From NCBI RefSeq assembly GCF_921293095.1, contig NC_060252.1:38812881-38876880 (forward strand): DNA of 64,000 bases, written 5' to 3'. The notes beneath the pieces were generated by a model. The model was not told where the DNA came from. It ran no database searches and saw only the letters and a program-made list of their open reading frames with translations. Positions 49,001 to 59,359 of the stretch are shown here, one piece after another; the first letter of the stretch is position 1; every line of letters begins with the position of its first letter. The position numbers and the translations under genes were made by a program. The stretch comes from Ischnura elegans (lineage: Eukaryota; Arthropoda; Insecta; Odonata; Coenagrionidae).

Positions 49001-49526
49001 TAATAATGCCAGTAAATTTATCCTATTCACAATCAGCTATTTACAAAAAGTTTCCTGGGCAGACTGAAATTAAAGATATTAATTATAATAAGGGGTGTTT
49101 CAAATCTTGGATAGGAAATTACTATTTGTTCACCCCCAATAACTTAGTATGCAACTGCTTGGCAGGTGGTGAGATGCCTCACACCCTCATCAGCATGGAA
49201 GTTGTGCCTTTTTATGCATTTCTCAATTCACTCACAATTATGACACAATTGAAAGTGCTTTGCATCCTTAATGGGGGAGATGTTATCTCTTAACTTGCAT
49301 GATTATTTCTATTGAGGTATGTTTTATCATTATATGGTAGGTACTGGTTATTGGGGCCACCAGATATAAGGGACAGCCACTTATCTGGGACAAACGACTT
49401 AACTCAATTGAAGGAGATGTTTGCACATGGTTGGAAAACTCCAGCATTTTCTGCCCATGGCTGTTGACACATATAATCACTCATGAACGACCACCCTGGT
49501 AGTTTGTGTTGTAGCTGGATGATCAC
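46051..49526 (+). other. XPO5 3' UTR and following intergenic sequence
   Basis: AT-rich non-coding sequence. Candidate poly(A) signals AATAAA lie at 47180-47185, 47260-47265 and 48651-48656; the first two are close together and the likelier 3' end. From about 49330 to 49526 the sequence looks like an eroded repeat that I could not name. No gene seen. Confidence 0.45.
47260..47265 (+). terminator. Candidate XPO5 poly(A) signal
   Basis: AATAAA, with another at 47180-47185, about 1.2 kb after the exon 11b stop. A third candidate at 48651-48656 would give a longer 3' UTR. Choice among them is not possible from sequence alone. Confidence 0.35.
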
Positions 49527-50230
49527 TTCATCTACATCTACATTATACATACCCAGCAAGCCGCCTAAAAGGCGTGTGGCAGGGGGTGTTAGGACACCAG
49601 CCGTTTACAGCTTAAAAAAAAAAAAAAAAAAATGAAGTGCTCTAACGAGGTTGGGACTATCGTTTATTAAAGTCCTTTATGGTTCAGGGGTACGAATTCC
49701 CATATTTATCCGTTCGGCAAAACATCTCTCTTAATTTATCGCTTCTATCGGACCTGGAAATATAGTGTGGCTCTAATATTATGTTCTCTGTGTCGCTTGT
49801 AAAGATATCCATTCTCAATTGTTCAAACAATCTAAGCCTAGCGCGCAGCCTCCGAGTCTCTAATGGCTCCCAGCCTAATTCGCTTAACATATGGGTAACA
49901 CTACGTCTGTACGCCCGTAACCGTTTTTGACGAAACGCGCAGCCTTCCTTTGTATTTTCTACAGTTCGTCTTTCTGCGCCGGATCCCATACGCTCGCTGC
50001 ATATTCAAGGTGCGGTCGGACGAGAGCGAAATAGCACCTTTCTTTTACTTTCTCATCCGAAAATCTTCCACAATACGCTTGACAAATCCTAATTTCTTTA
50101 GAGCTATGCCGCAAATATTCTTTATATGTGTTCCCCACGTGAGGTCCGAGGTTATCGTAACTCCCAGGTACTTCACTTCGTCTGTTGCCTTTATGTTAAT
50201 ACCATCCACTGCATAAACAGTTAACTGCAC
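49527..50230 (-). mobile_element. 5'-truncated LINE, 3' end with CATCTA-type tail
   Basis: On the - strand, 50230-50045 encodes a reverse-transcriptase thumb-like stretch (VKYLGVTITSDLTWGTHIKN), and 49989-49684 continues with MLSELGWEPLETRRLRARLR and LEPHYISRSDRSDKLREMFC. This is the C-terminal hallmark of a common arthropod LINE. The 3' UTR includes AAAAGGCGGCTTGCTGGGT-like sequence (read on the + strand as AGCCGCCTAAAAGGCGTGTG) and ends in copies of CATCTA (+ strand) near 49527. An A-run at 49613-49632 lies inside the 3' UTR. The frame is shifted between the two parts; the copy is 5'-truncated and dead. Confidence 0.8.
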
Positions 50231-50474
50231 TTAGCCCTCATTATGTTAGAGAAGAGGATTTTCTCAAGAGAGGCATTACCTCAGGACAGCCCCAGGGAAA
50301 GGAATGGATTGCCAATGTCATTTCGTTGAACAACAGATAGAAATGAAATTTTCCTAAAAGTTACTAATCTGCTTGATTAGGTATTTAATTTTTATGTTAG
50401 TGAAGTGGTTATAGAGTCACTATTGCAGGATATTTTTTGACGTACTCATATTATAATTCAATGAGATTTTTTAA

Positions 50475-50612
50475 CCCTCCTATGATTTACAAATTGTGAG
50501 AAAAATCCTCAGAGAAAAAATCATTTGCCTTGACTAGGATTTTAACATGGATCCCCTGATTTCCGGTCAAGTGCTTTAGCCAGTTACGCTACCGAGGTGT
50601 CAGAAAATATGT
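50475..50612 (-). mobile_element. tRNA-derived SINE fragment
   Basis: On the - strand, CCTCGGTAGCGTAACTGG contains an A-box-like TAGCGTAACTGG (50580-50591), and GTTAAAATCC at 50537-50546 is a B-box-like element at tRNA spacing. Between them a 5-bp stem with a 7-base loop, CCGGAAA, mimics an anticodon arm but lacks the invariant U33. A body segment with ATCATTTGCCTTGACTAGG (+ strand) recurs in diverged form at 53925-53975, supporting a repeat and not a tRNA gene. Confidence 0.6.
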
Positions 50613-50762
50613 ATATAATTATAGTATAAAATTTTTCAAAGGCTTGAACATTTTCATATAAGTATTTCAAGCTCTAATATTCTTCCGTTTACTTTCTTAT
50701 CGTATATTATATTCTCCGTGTATGCATGTTTTCAAAGTAATTCACATGAATGACAGCTTAGT

Positions 50763-51020
50763 TGGGGCACCGATTGATTATGTGGGGCTTTTAGGAGGGT
50801 ATATCTGATTATCCCCCAATCTCACGTGTGGGAAAGGGAGGTCCTAACAAGTATCACATAATTTTATTTCTGCAAGAAACTAAAATGTGATTCTAGACCA
50901 TGATCATAGTAATCTTAAATACTTGTCTTAACTAATCGTTAATAAAGATCATTAAACCATTTTTTAATAAATCCAATGCAATGAAGCAAAAATCAACATA
51001 TTTATTCTGAAAGTATGCAT
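50763..51020. mobile_element. Second copy of the 382-2616 MITE, without hAT
   Basis: It shares CAATCTCACGTGTGGG-like, CAAGTATCAC, TAATAAATCCA and CAATGAAGCA blocks with 382-2616 in the same order. At the position of the hAT insertion it reads TTGTCTTAACTAATCG, an uninterrupted target. The right part diverges beyond about 51020. Confidence 0.5.
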
Positions 51021-51356
51021 TTTTGCCTAAATCGAAAGATTATTACTTTTGGAGTACGTATTTCATGCTTATAGATTTTAAAATTACGATATCTATTTTT
51101 TGCGATTAAACGAAACATGAAAATTTTCATGTGCACGAAAACGTGACGGATAAGCATGAATGCTGGGAAAAGCCCGTGTGATGTCATTCTGGTAGAAGTA
51201 GTATTTGTGTTTAGGGTGCCTCGACAATTAAGGTCATTTGTACCACAGACAATCTATAAAAACTAAAATTTTAAAAGATGCATTAAAAAAAAACATTTAA
51301 ACATTCATAAAAGTTTTGAAATAAAAGGGGTTGTCAAATTATAAAAAGGTTGGAAT

Positions 51357-51600
51357 TTAAACACTGTTTATTAGCCTGGTCTCTATTAAAAACTTTATCA
51401 CTCTGCTGACACTATCAGGGTCGTCTCCTAGGATGTGCCCTAGGTCTCCTCCGATGTTCAGCCGATGGCGCACAGAGCGGTATTTCTCACATTCTGTCAG
51501 GAGATATCTCACAGTAATGGGAGAGTCGCAAACATCACATAGGGGATTCATTCTGGTTCGGGCTGCTGCCTTGTGAGGCTATGATGCAGACAGCAGAGTA
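51357..51600 (-). mobile_element. LINE 3' coding fragment (zinc-knuckle-like end)
   Basis: The - strand frame 51551-51357 reads PLCDVCDSPITVRYLLTECE, then YRSVRHRLN, LGHILGDDPDSV and VIKFLIETRLI. This is the cysteine-rich C-terminus typical of many arthropod LINE polyproteins, ending close to the usual stop. Upstream sequence to about 51600 continues in broken frame. It is a short 5'-truncated relic. Confidence 0.75.
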
Positions 51601-51620
51601 CCCTGCTAACAGGTAGAGTT

Positions 51621-53339
51621 TGGCTTAAATAAGAATTATTAATACCCTATCAAACAAAGAAAACTTTCTGACCATAGGCAATTTTAACAAGTGATTTTTA
51701 AGAGATATTTCCCTGAGCTCAGTACCACATGCATACATTGGTAATCTCAGACGATGTAAAACTCCTGACTACTCTTATAGCAACTAGGTCCCTGTGACGT
51801 CACGTGTAGTGCCATCGTATTGGCCGCCAATCTGGCCTTTTCAAATGAGTTTAAAATTGACCATTAACATTCATCTAAACTGGGATTTCTAAAACCAAAT
51901 AACTTGAATATTATGAATACACTTATGGTGAGTAACGAATCCCAATCATTGCCTCTTGTTTTCTTTGATGAAGGAAACTACCCTATTCAGTCAAATGCTC
52001 ATACTATACCAACACAGCTTAGGATTTTTGAGAAGCACCTTAATGACCGATACATATTCAAAAATACACATAATGCATACTTAAGGGAAACGTTTAACAT
52101 GAAAGGCTACTTATAAAAAGGTAGGAAAGTATTTAGATGTGACTGACAGCTGAGGTCATTTATGCCATGGGGGAAGGAAGGATGGAGAGTAACCTGGCAT
52201 TGATATTAGCCTGCTCTAAACATGCCAATGGGACCACGGTTTAACGTCCCATGCAACAGACTGAGTGTTGAGCTTGAAGTCCTCCACACAACACTCAAGC
52301 AGAGATTCACTCAACACTCAAGCACTCACTGTCTCTGAAAATTCTCTGACACTGCTGATATTTGAACCAGAGTTTATAGTGTGGAAAGCCAACATTTAAG
52401 CCACCACACAAACCTGATCCCCTACTAAAAACATGAGAAATTAATCCTGTTGAATCACTTTCACTCTTCATCTCAGAAGATCTCAGGAAGGGGGAGGAGA
52501 AACACAATAGACAAGGAGGAATGGTGGGAGTGAAGATCTGTTGTACAGGGGCTAAAACCAGTGTTAGCTAAGACAGCAGTGTTGGGAGGGTGGTTGGGTG
52601 ATGGAACAGAGGAGAGGGGGAAGGAAGAATACATACTCCTGCCAGCCTGTGCTTGAAAAGTCTAGTGAGGAGAATTGAGGGTGTTGTCCCTGTGGGAAAG
52701 AGAGGACTTGGCGGTGTAAACCACTATGTCTTCAGTTAGTTGCTAAGGGAATTGGGCTCTTTCCTAAGCAAGTGAAGGGAAAAAAAGGGGGAAATATTTT
52801 CCTCCATGCATTCATGTAAGACCTCATGCATCTTTACCCTGAGGCAACAATGGATCTATGGTATAGGCCACAGCTGTTCCATTAGGTTGAAACACACACT
52901 ATATAACATCAAAATTTTTGGGGGTTGCCGCTTTGTACACATGTATGTAGTTATATTTTCCGATATATTTACATAATTTAAACACAAATTAGCTCTAACC
53001 TTAGGGCCTATTTTACATGTTATTGGTATGCTATATACCAGTGGTAGATCCAGTGAGTGGCTGGGGGATATCCAATTTATACAAGATAGGATGATCATTT
53101 TGTTCTGACCCCCGCTACTGCTGGAAGGTTACCCCCTCCTGAGAGGTTTTGAGGGTGGAAGGACTGATGTGTTTCAGTGTAATGAGCTGTGCATGAGTAC
53201 ACTATCACAGTGATAAAAATAGAGGAAAAAGAGTATTCAGGGAAATGACTGTGGACTAACTTTTCTTTATTATGAGCAAGTGCTTAACATGCCAACCATG
53301 CATGAACAGGCACATTAATTTTAAGGGCATTAAAGGGAA
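51621..53339. other. Intergenic, unassigned repeats
   Basis: No gene seen. 52190-52430 contains a GGGACCACGGTTTAACGTCCC-like hairpin segment (short inverted GGGAC/GTCCC) and CACTCAAGC repeats that look repeat-derived. I could not name the family. Confidence 0.35.
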
Positions 53340-53830
53340 ACTTAGAAGACCAAGGTTATGCAATTTAATGATGCATCATGAGCTAGGAATGTGAGTCTCA
53401 AAAGTAATAGTAGGCGGGTAAAAACTTGAGAAGGTTGAGCAATTCAACTACATATTTGGGCAGCACATTAGAGGAAAAGTGATCCACCAGTAAGGACAGG
53501 AAGAGAATTGCATAAGCAAACATGGCCATCATGGAGTTTATGAGAGTATCTTTAAGTAAGAGGTGAAAGAAAAGATTACTGAAGAGTCTGATGTGAAGTG
53601 TAGCACTTTTTATGGAGGAGACAGAGGGTATGGATGGAAGGAGTACTTAGTGAGGAGAGTATGTTGAAAACAGTGCCAGAGAGTAGAATATTGGGTAAAT
53701 GAGGGAGGAGGAGATATAAAATAGAATTTTAAATAGGATGAAAGAAAATAGGCATTATTGTGATTTGAAGAGGGAAGTGCTTTGGGAGGGGGAGGCTGCC
53801 AGAATGCTTCTTATGGAAACCTACCTTAAT
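53340..53830 (+). mobile_element. Decayed LINE reverse-transcriptase fragment
   Basis: Broken + strand frames around 53428-53530 read EKVEQFNYIFGQHIRGKVIH, comparable to the V..FKYLGS.I..DG block near the end of LINE reverse transcriptases. Later pieces near 53640-53830 are purine-rich and frame-broken. It was recognised by pattern only, so identity is tentative. Confidence 0.45.
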
Positions 53831-56800
53831 CAGTAGAACGTTAATAGCTAAGGGAAAATTTAATTAAATCCAGCAGAGAAGGGGGACCACTAGGAATTTA
53901 AATGTGGCAGCTAAAGGTTAATGCGAGAAAAATTCCATGGAGGAAAAATCATTTGCTTCGACTGGGATAAAAATAAAGGAGCTTCATTGAATAGATGGAC
54001 ACAACCCATCCGCAGCCATCTCATGGGATTTAAATTGACCCCAATCACTGCAGCCTTTAAAGAATTGGAACACATTTGATGTGTTGGTTTAAATAAGACA
54101 TTAATTAGAGTACTTGTTGACTGATTTTGATATGTTGTTAAGAGTTAGCTGCTCTCACATTTGCTTGAAGTAAAAATCTTTCTAAGGCGATTTACAATGG
54201 AAAAAATTCAAAATAGCCACCAGATGGGAGCTACTATCACGCACACTATCTGGTCAAAAACTTACAAAAAGACTTGTAAGATAGAAGCAGGATCTACTGA
54301 TAGATATCACTATGCATTCTGTGTACCGATACGCTTGTGGTGTTTGTGGCTAGCTACAGGCCATGTACCAGTACACTTGTGTATGCAAATGGACTAAAGT
54401 AGTTTTTCCTGAGATAATTAACAACCTAGTATAAAATAATTATTCAAAGCCACATAATCTCAGGAAGTTATTTATTCTGTTATCCAAAGATGCTACTAGT
54501 ATACACTTAACAAATAAAATAAAATCTGTGGAAAGCTTTCAGTGCACATGTAGTTCAAATGAAAGGGTTAGGATCGAGCACCATTTGCATTCATACACGA
54601 AAGAGTAAAAAGTCACAGAAATTTGGTTCGCCCTTCGAGCATGATTTGCAAATTTAGATGAGACCTGTTAATCCTATGTATTTTTCTTTGATTTTCATAG
54701 GCAATGTGTATTTACAATGCATTCTCCTTGCCCAACACCACAGATACAGGAAAATATCAAATCACATTTATGTAACAATTTTGAATACACCAAATTTTAT
54801 AATATCAAATGAGAAAAATTATAATCAACCCAGTAATATCATAGTTTTAAAAGAATGATTTGGCAGATTTCATCAAATTGAAACAATAGCAACACCCTTT
54901 AGGCATATTGCTGTCCAAAAATGAGTTATATGTTAACTTATGGTACCTATTATCCAGTATGACAATATTTAATTTGCAATACAAATTTTATACTTTTGAT
55001 GGATACGTGTTACAGAGTATACCAAAAATCAAACGGTCAAAGATATCAAAGACTTGAATATCCTACCAAATTATTTCTATGCTGCAGTCAGGGAGATCTC
55101 AATTACTAGAACAGTAGTCTAGGTATTTTTATCAATACAAATTTCACTAATTAAACATTTAACCAGAAAAATCAAAACAGGAAAAAATTATAACCCTTTC
55201 AAAATCTCCATGAGAAATTAATAAAAATATTTCTATTTAAGTATAGGAGGTGTTCCAAGTATTACAGAGTTTTCTTCATTTAACAGGCCAAAAATCATTA
55301 TTAGAGTTTACATTATTTAGCAGCATAACATAATTAAATATATGTGCAAGGAGCGCACACACATTCTACATGAATGTGATAGAAACAAATACCTTGGGCT
55401 GAAATTGAGCAAGCACAAATACACAAAACTGCAATTATTAACCTCCTCCAGCCGTGAACAACAATCCAAAATATTCTAAAAATTTAAGCTGGCATTGTCT
55501 TTGGACGGCTCCAATAAAAAAATACTGTACAAATAAACCCAATACTTACTGTAGAGATCTTAGTTAGGACTAGGTTGAAAAAAAGCACAGCAATGCATGT
55601 TACCCTAATAAAATACCAGTATTACAATTTCATAAACTATGTCAAAAATTTTCATAAAATAACATAGCAAAAGCATTAATACTAAATAACAAAACTTCAT
55701 TAAAAGAGCATCCAAAGTATGTCATGGCAAGACTGGCAGAAATAAAGCTCCATCAAGAGTAACATCAAAGAACAGTGGTGTTAGCAAAAAAAAGTCTCAT
55801 TTCATGAAGCTCAATGTAGTAGGTTGCATGTAAGAAACAGAGTCAATAAGGAAACTCAGTTTATGTCCAAATAGTACAGTAACCCACCTTTTAACAAATA
55901 ATGTCCAAATTTGAGTTTGGAGAGGTCTATTTTGAGCACAAAAATACTGCTACATTGAACAGTATGCAACCCACAACTTCTCCTGTATGTGACTGAGACA
56001 AAAAGATAAATAAGGCGACATAACTAATTACATGAAGCGCATTTTTTAAGGGAACCATGGAATAGCTGGCCAAGTAATGCTTAAAATATTCCAATCCTAT
56101 TTAGTTCCATTACCAGGGTTGAAGAGGTAGCTAACGGCCCATTTGGAGCTCGTCTAAATGGTGGTTATACTTGAGAATGGAGATGAGAATGTGAGTAAAA
56201 TTCAGACAAATACCAAAAGCCAACCTCATAATATTTTCACTACTATACCATCAATGTGTAAGTCGAAATTCCATTACTGATTTTAAATAAAATACAGTCA
56301 GTTTCCTTGATCTTATTACCATCCTCCATGCAGCACACCAACTCACTCATAGGTGTAAGCAGTTATCTACCCAGAAGTAAAAATCTTTCAATTACATAGG
56401 CAACAATGGCCCACTACAAAAATTTCATTTGAAAACTCAATTTCACTGCCAAGCAGTTCTTTCACTACAAGACCATAAAACAGCTACAAATGGTTATATA
56501 CACAACATAATAATTTTACGCAGTTTTCAGCTACAATAACACCAAAAAATATAACAGCTTGAGGATTTCTCCTTGAACATTTAAAGACAAGCAAAAGTTC
56601 ATCATAAATGAATTTTAAATAAAATCTGCCACTTAAAACAAGTAAAATTGGTGTATATTATATTTAAATGCATTTCGGATGCGCATGTGCTTAATTTATT
56701 AATGATTGCTTTACAAAACAATGTAAAGCCAAGGAATGTACATGAGAGGGGAGTTATCACAGAAAATTACAGAGGTATGTAATTATGAAGGATCAAAACC

Positions 56801-57149
56801 CATAGGATGAAAGAAAACATCCAGTTAATAAATAGAAACATCACCAGTGTTAAAAGTAAAATCTTAGTGTCATAGGAGCAAAATTGATTTTTGTGTGCTC
56901 CAAACAATCTCAACAGTCACACAAAATGTCTTACATCGTGTGAAAGGAAACAATGAAATCCACCAGGTCACATTAAAATGTTCCAACATTTCACATTCCA
57001 AAAGATGAATTCCAACTGAAACAAGGCCCACTCATTGTTCATCCATCCAGACTGAGGAATACCAAGATCATACTAAACACCTGGAATGACCACACATGAT
57101 AGTGCACCTTGGCCGACCATTGTCACCAACATTTTAAGCACTCATGGGT
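53831..57149. other. Intergenic sequence and probable Rab30 3' UTR
   Basis: AT-rich sequence. 53925-53975 repeats part of the SINE body at 50495-50545. Near Rab30 it should include the - strand 3' UTR; TTTATT at about 56695-56700 (AATAAA on the - strand) is one candidate poly(A) signal. No gene or intact transposon seen. Confidence 0.4.
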
Positions 57150-58546
57150 TTAGGAGAATTTACTGCAACAGCCCCCTTCTCCTATTACCGTCGTCCTCCC
57201 ATTAAGAGATGGTGAATTGCCATCATACCTTGGAAGCTCTTTGCACCGGGCTTGCTATAGAAGGATCAAGAGACTACATAAATATTCAAACACTTCAAAA
57301 TGAATTGATTGAGCATTATTACATTACTATTTATCAGACAAAGTAAGATAAAAACTAATTCTGATCAGAATTTGAGGAATTTCGATTCATGGAGATGTCC
57401 TGAAGGAAATCTTTAATTATTTGCACATTAAAGCAGTTAAATGCAATTTCTTCATTTCTTTGTGTATGACTGCAGGCGCCCAAGGTCCAATTATATGTAG
57501 TTGGAAAAATAAAGAAATGTTCTTCTGAAGGTCATAACATATATTAATTACACCTTCTTTATTGCAACGGTGAATTGCACATCTCCGTTAAACAAATTAT
57601 TCAAGGAGTGTTTCCAAACTTCGAAACCATAATTGTGAATGGGTCAAGGCAGTTGTATGGTCCAACAAAAAAGGTAGGTAAATGCTAAAAGGTGTATTCC
57701 ACTTACCTCCATCAGGTCTGCGGCAATTTCCATAAACAGTCTTTCCACGTTATCTGCTTCTTTGGCAGAAGTTTCAATAAAATACATATTATGCCTAGCG
57801 GCGAAATCTTCTCCGACGGCAGTGGGTATTTCTCTGTCTTCCCTGTCTGTTTTATTGCCTGTAAATAAACAATGGAACGGAGATGATCGATATAAACTCA
57901 CACCCTTGGCTTATGCCAAAGCAATCTATTTGGAAACATTTTGTTTAGACTAAATCCCTTTGCCAAAAAAATGCACTACCTACCTACAAGAACTCGAAGA
58001 ACTTTGCTGCTAGCATACTCTTCGATTTCCCTTAACCAATCAGGTAGACAGTCAAAGGTTGGTTGACAAGATATGTCATAAGCAAGGATTAAGGCATGAG
58101 CAGAACGATAGTAACTTTGAGTGATTGATCGAAACCTTTCCTGCCCTGCTGTGTCCCATATTTGTAACTGCAGATAAATAAATAATGAGTGACCCAAATT
58201 TCTAAAGGGCACTAATTAGCAAATATTTCATTTAAATTATACACTGTGGAATACCAAGTATTCCTAAAAGATGATATACTGTACCTTGATTTTCTCTCCT
58301 TCAATTTCAACAGTCTTTATCATGAAGTCCACCCCGATTGTTGCCCCCTGCCCAGGTGGGAAGAGACCCTTAAAAAACAGCATTTGCATTATCATTAAAT
58401 AGGTCGTATTATATTATTCAGGAATTTATCGAACATAAGCAGTGTGGAGAGTTAATTACCTGGGTGAACCTCCTAACAAGGCAAGTTTTCCCAACACCTG
58501 CATTACCAACTAGCACCACCTTGAACAAAAATTTATAATCTTCCAT
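57150..58546 (-). CDS. Rab30: Ras-related GTPase Rab30
   Basis: Small GTPase of the Golgi. Coding exons on the - strand: 58546-58460, 58368-58285, 58167-57984, 57858-57707, 57254-57150; all introns GT-AG with matching phases. The product is 203 residues, the same length as human RAB30. Motifs: P-loop GNAGVGKT at 14-21, switch I ATIGVDF around 38-44, WDTAGQE at 61-67, NKTD at 120-123, ETSAK at 147-151. The tail ends [10 protein letters not shown], whose Cys pair at 198-199 is the expected geranylgeranylation site, though it is followed by four residues where human has three. [20 protein letters not shown] is closely insect-like. The small last exon was found from the phase, the acceptor and the CC tail. 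The ATG follows an acceptor at 58567, so the 5' UTR is spliced; a GTAAGT donor at 58767 is a likely partner. Confidence 0.97.
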
Positions 58547-58566
58547 TTGGAAGGTCTTGAACCCAC

Positions 58567-58767
58567 CTGGAATGATGCCATTGATTAATAGAATTATTAT
58601 ATTTAATAATTAGAATGAGGAAACGTGTTTATCACAATCTTAGAGGATAGTGAGATTGCGATGAATAAATTTCCATGAGTTGTTGACATTTGAAAACATT
58701 ATTGGGCCGTCAAATTTCAGAGTGCATAACAAATATAAATAGATACATGCACTCCATATCCACTTAC
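58567..58767 (-). other. Probable Rab30 5' UTR intron
   Basis: Donor GTAAGTGG (- strand, from 58767) and acceptor CATTCCAG (ending at 58567) define a 201-bp intron. The downstream exon would carry about 20 nt of leader before the ATG. The upstream exon would run from 58768 toward the CCAAT pair. Inferred from splice sites only. Confidence 0.5.
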
Positions 58768-58988
58768 ACAGAAGAAACGCTCTAACGTAGGATAATTGAG
58801 TCCATAGCAATCTCGATAACCTTATCTTTCGTACATACGGGAATGAGCAGACAACAATTTCCCATTGCGACCTCTTTCGACATTTTTCTCTAGGTAAAAG
58901 TTGAAATCGTTGAAATGCATTGGCTGGAATCGACATCCATTAATTTGTTACACTGTTTTTCATTCGCTGAAAAATCTTCAGAGACTCA

Positions 58989-59010
58989 ATGATTGGCTTC
59001 ACAGCCAATC
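58989..59010. promoter_or_regulatory. Inverted CCAAT-box pair in a divergent promoter
   Basis: TGATTGGCT, four bases, AGCCAATCA: a perfect 9-bp inverted repeat presenting one CCAAT box to each strand. It lies between the Rab30 start (58546, - strand) and the Pcf11 start (59360, + strand). CCAAT pairs bound by NF-Y are typical of bidirectional housekeeping promoters. A shared promoter is inference from position and motif. Confidence 0.6.
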
Positions 59011-59359
59011 AGAATGTGTGTCTCGAGAGGTTCAGCCTTCGATGTTGGACTCCATCTTAGGTTAAGTGCATCGTGGAAGTGTATTTGCGTTATTAAATGT
59101 CTTCGCCGATTACAAATGATATTTCTATTGTTTAATATCCCATTATTCATGGAAGTTGGCTGTGCATTGTTTTAAGTATTATTGTGACGCACACTTAAAT
59201 CGTTGTGGTTGCAGATGGATTACCGTTAATGACTGCATATGTGGAGTGTGAAATGGGTGTCTCTTGATTCCTTGCTACGTTGGATGGTGTCGTGAGGAAA
59301 AGAATGTATTAGTACTTAAGTAATTTAAAATTTCTCCAAGTGCCTCGAAGATAGTCACA

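Noticed and set aside
50527-50606. Possible functional tRNA gene on the - strand
   Set aside because: The B box is imperfect, the U33 position is C, the acceptor stem does not close, and part of the sequence recurs elsewhere; better explained as a SINE.
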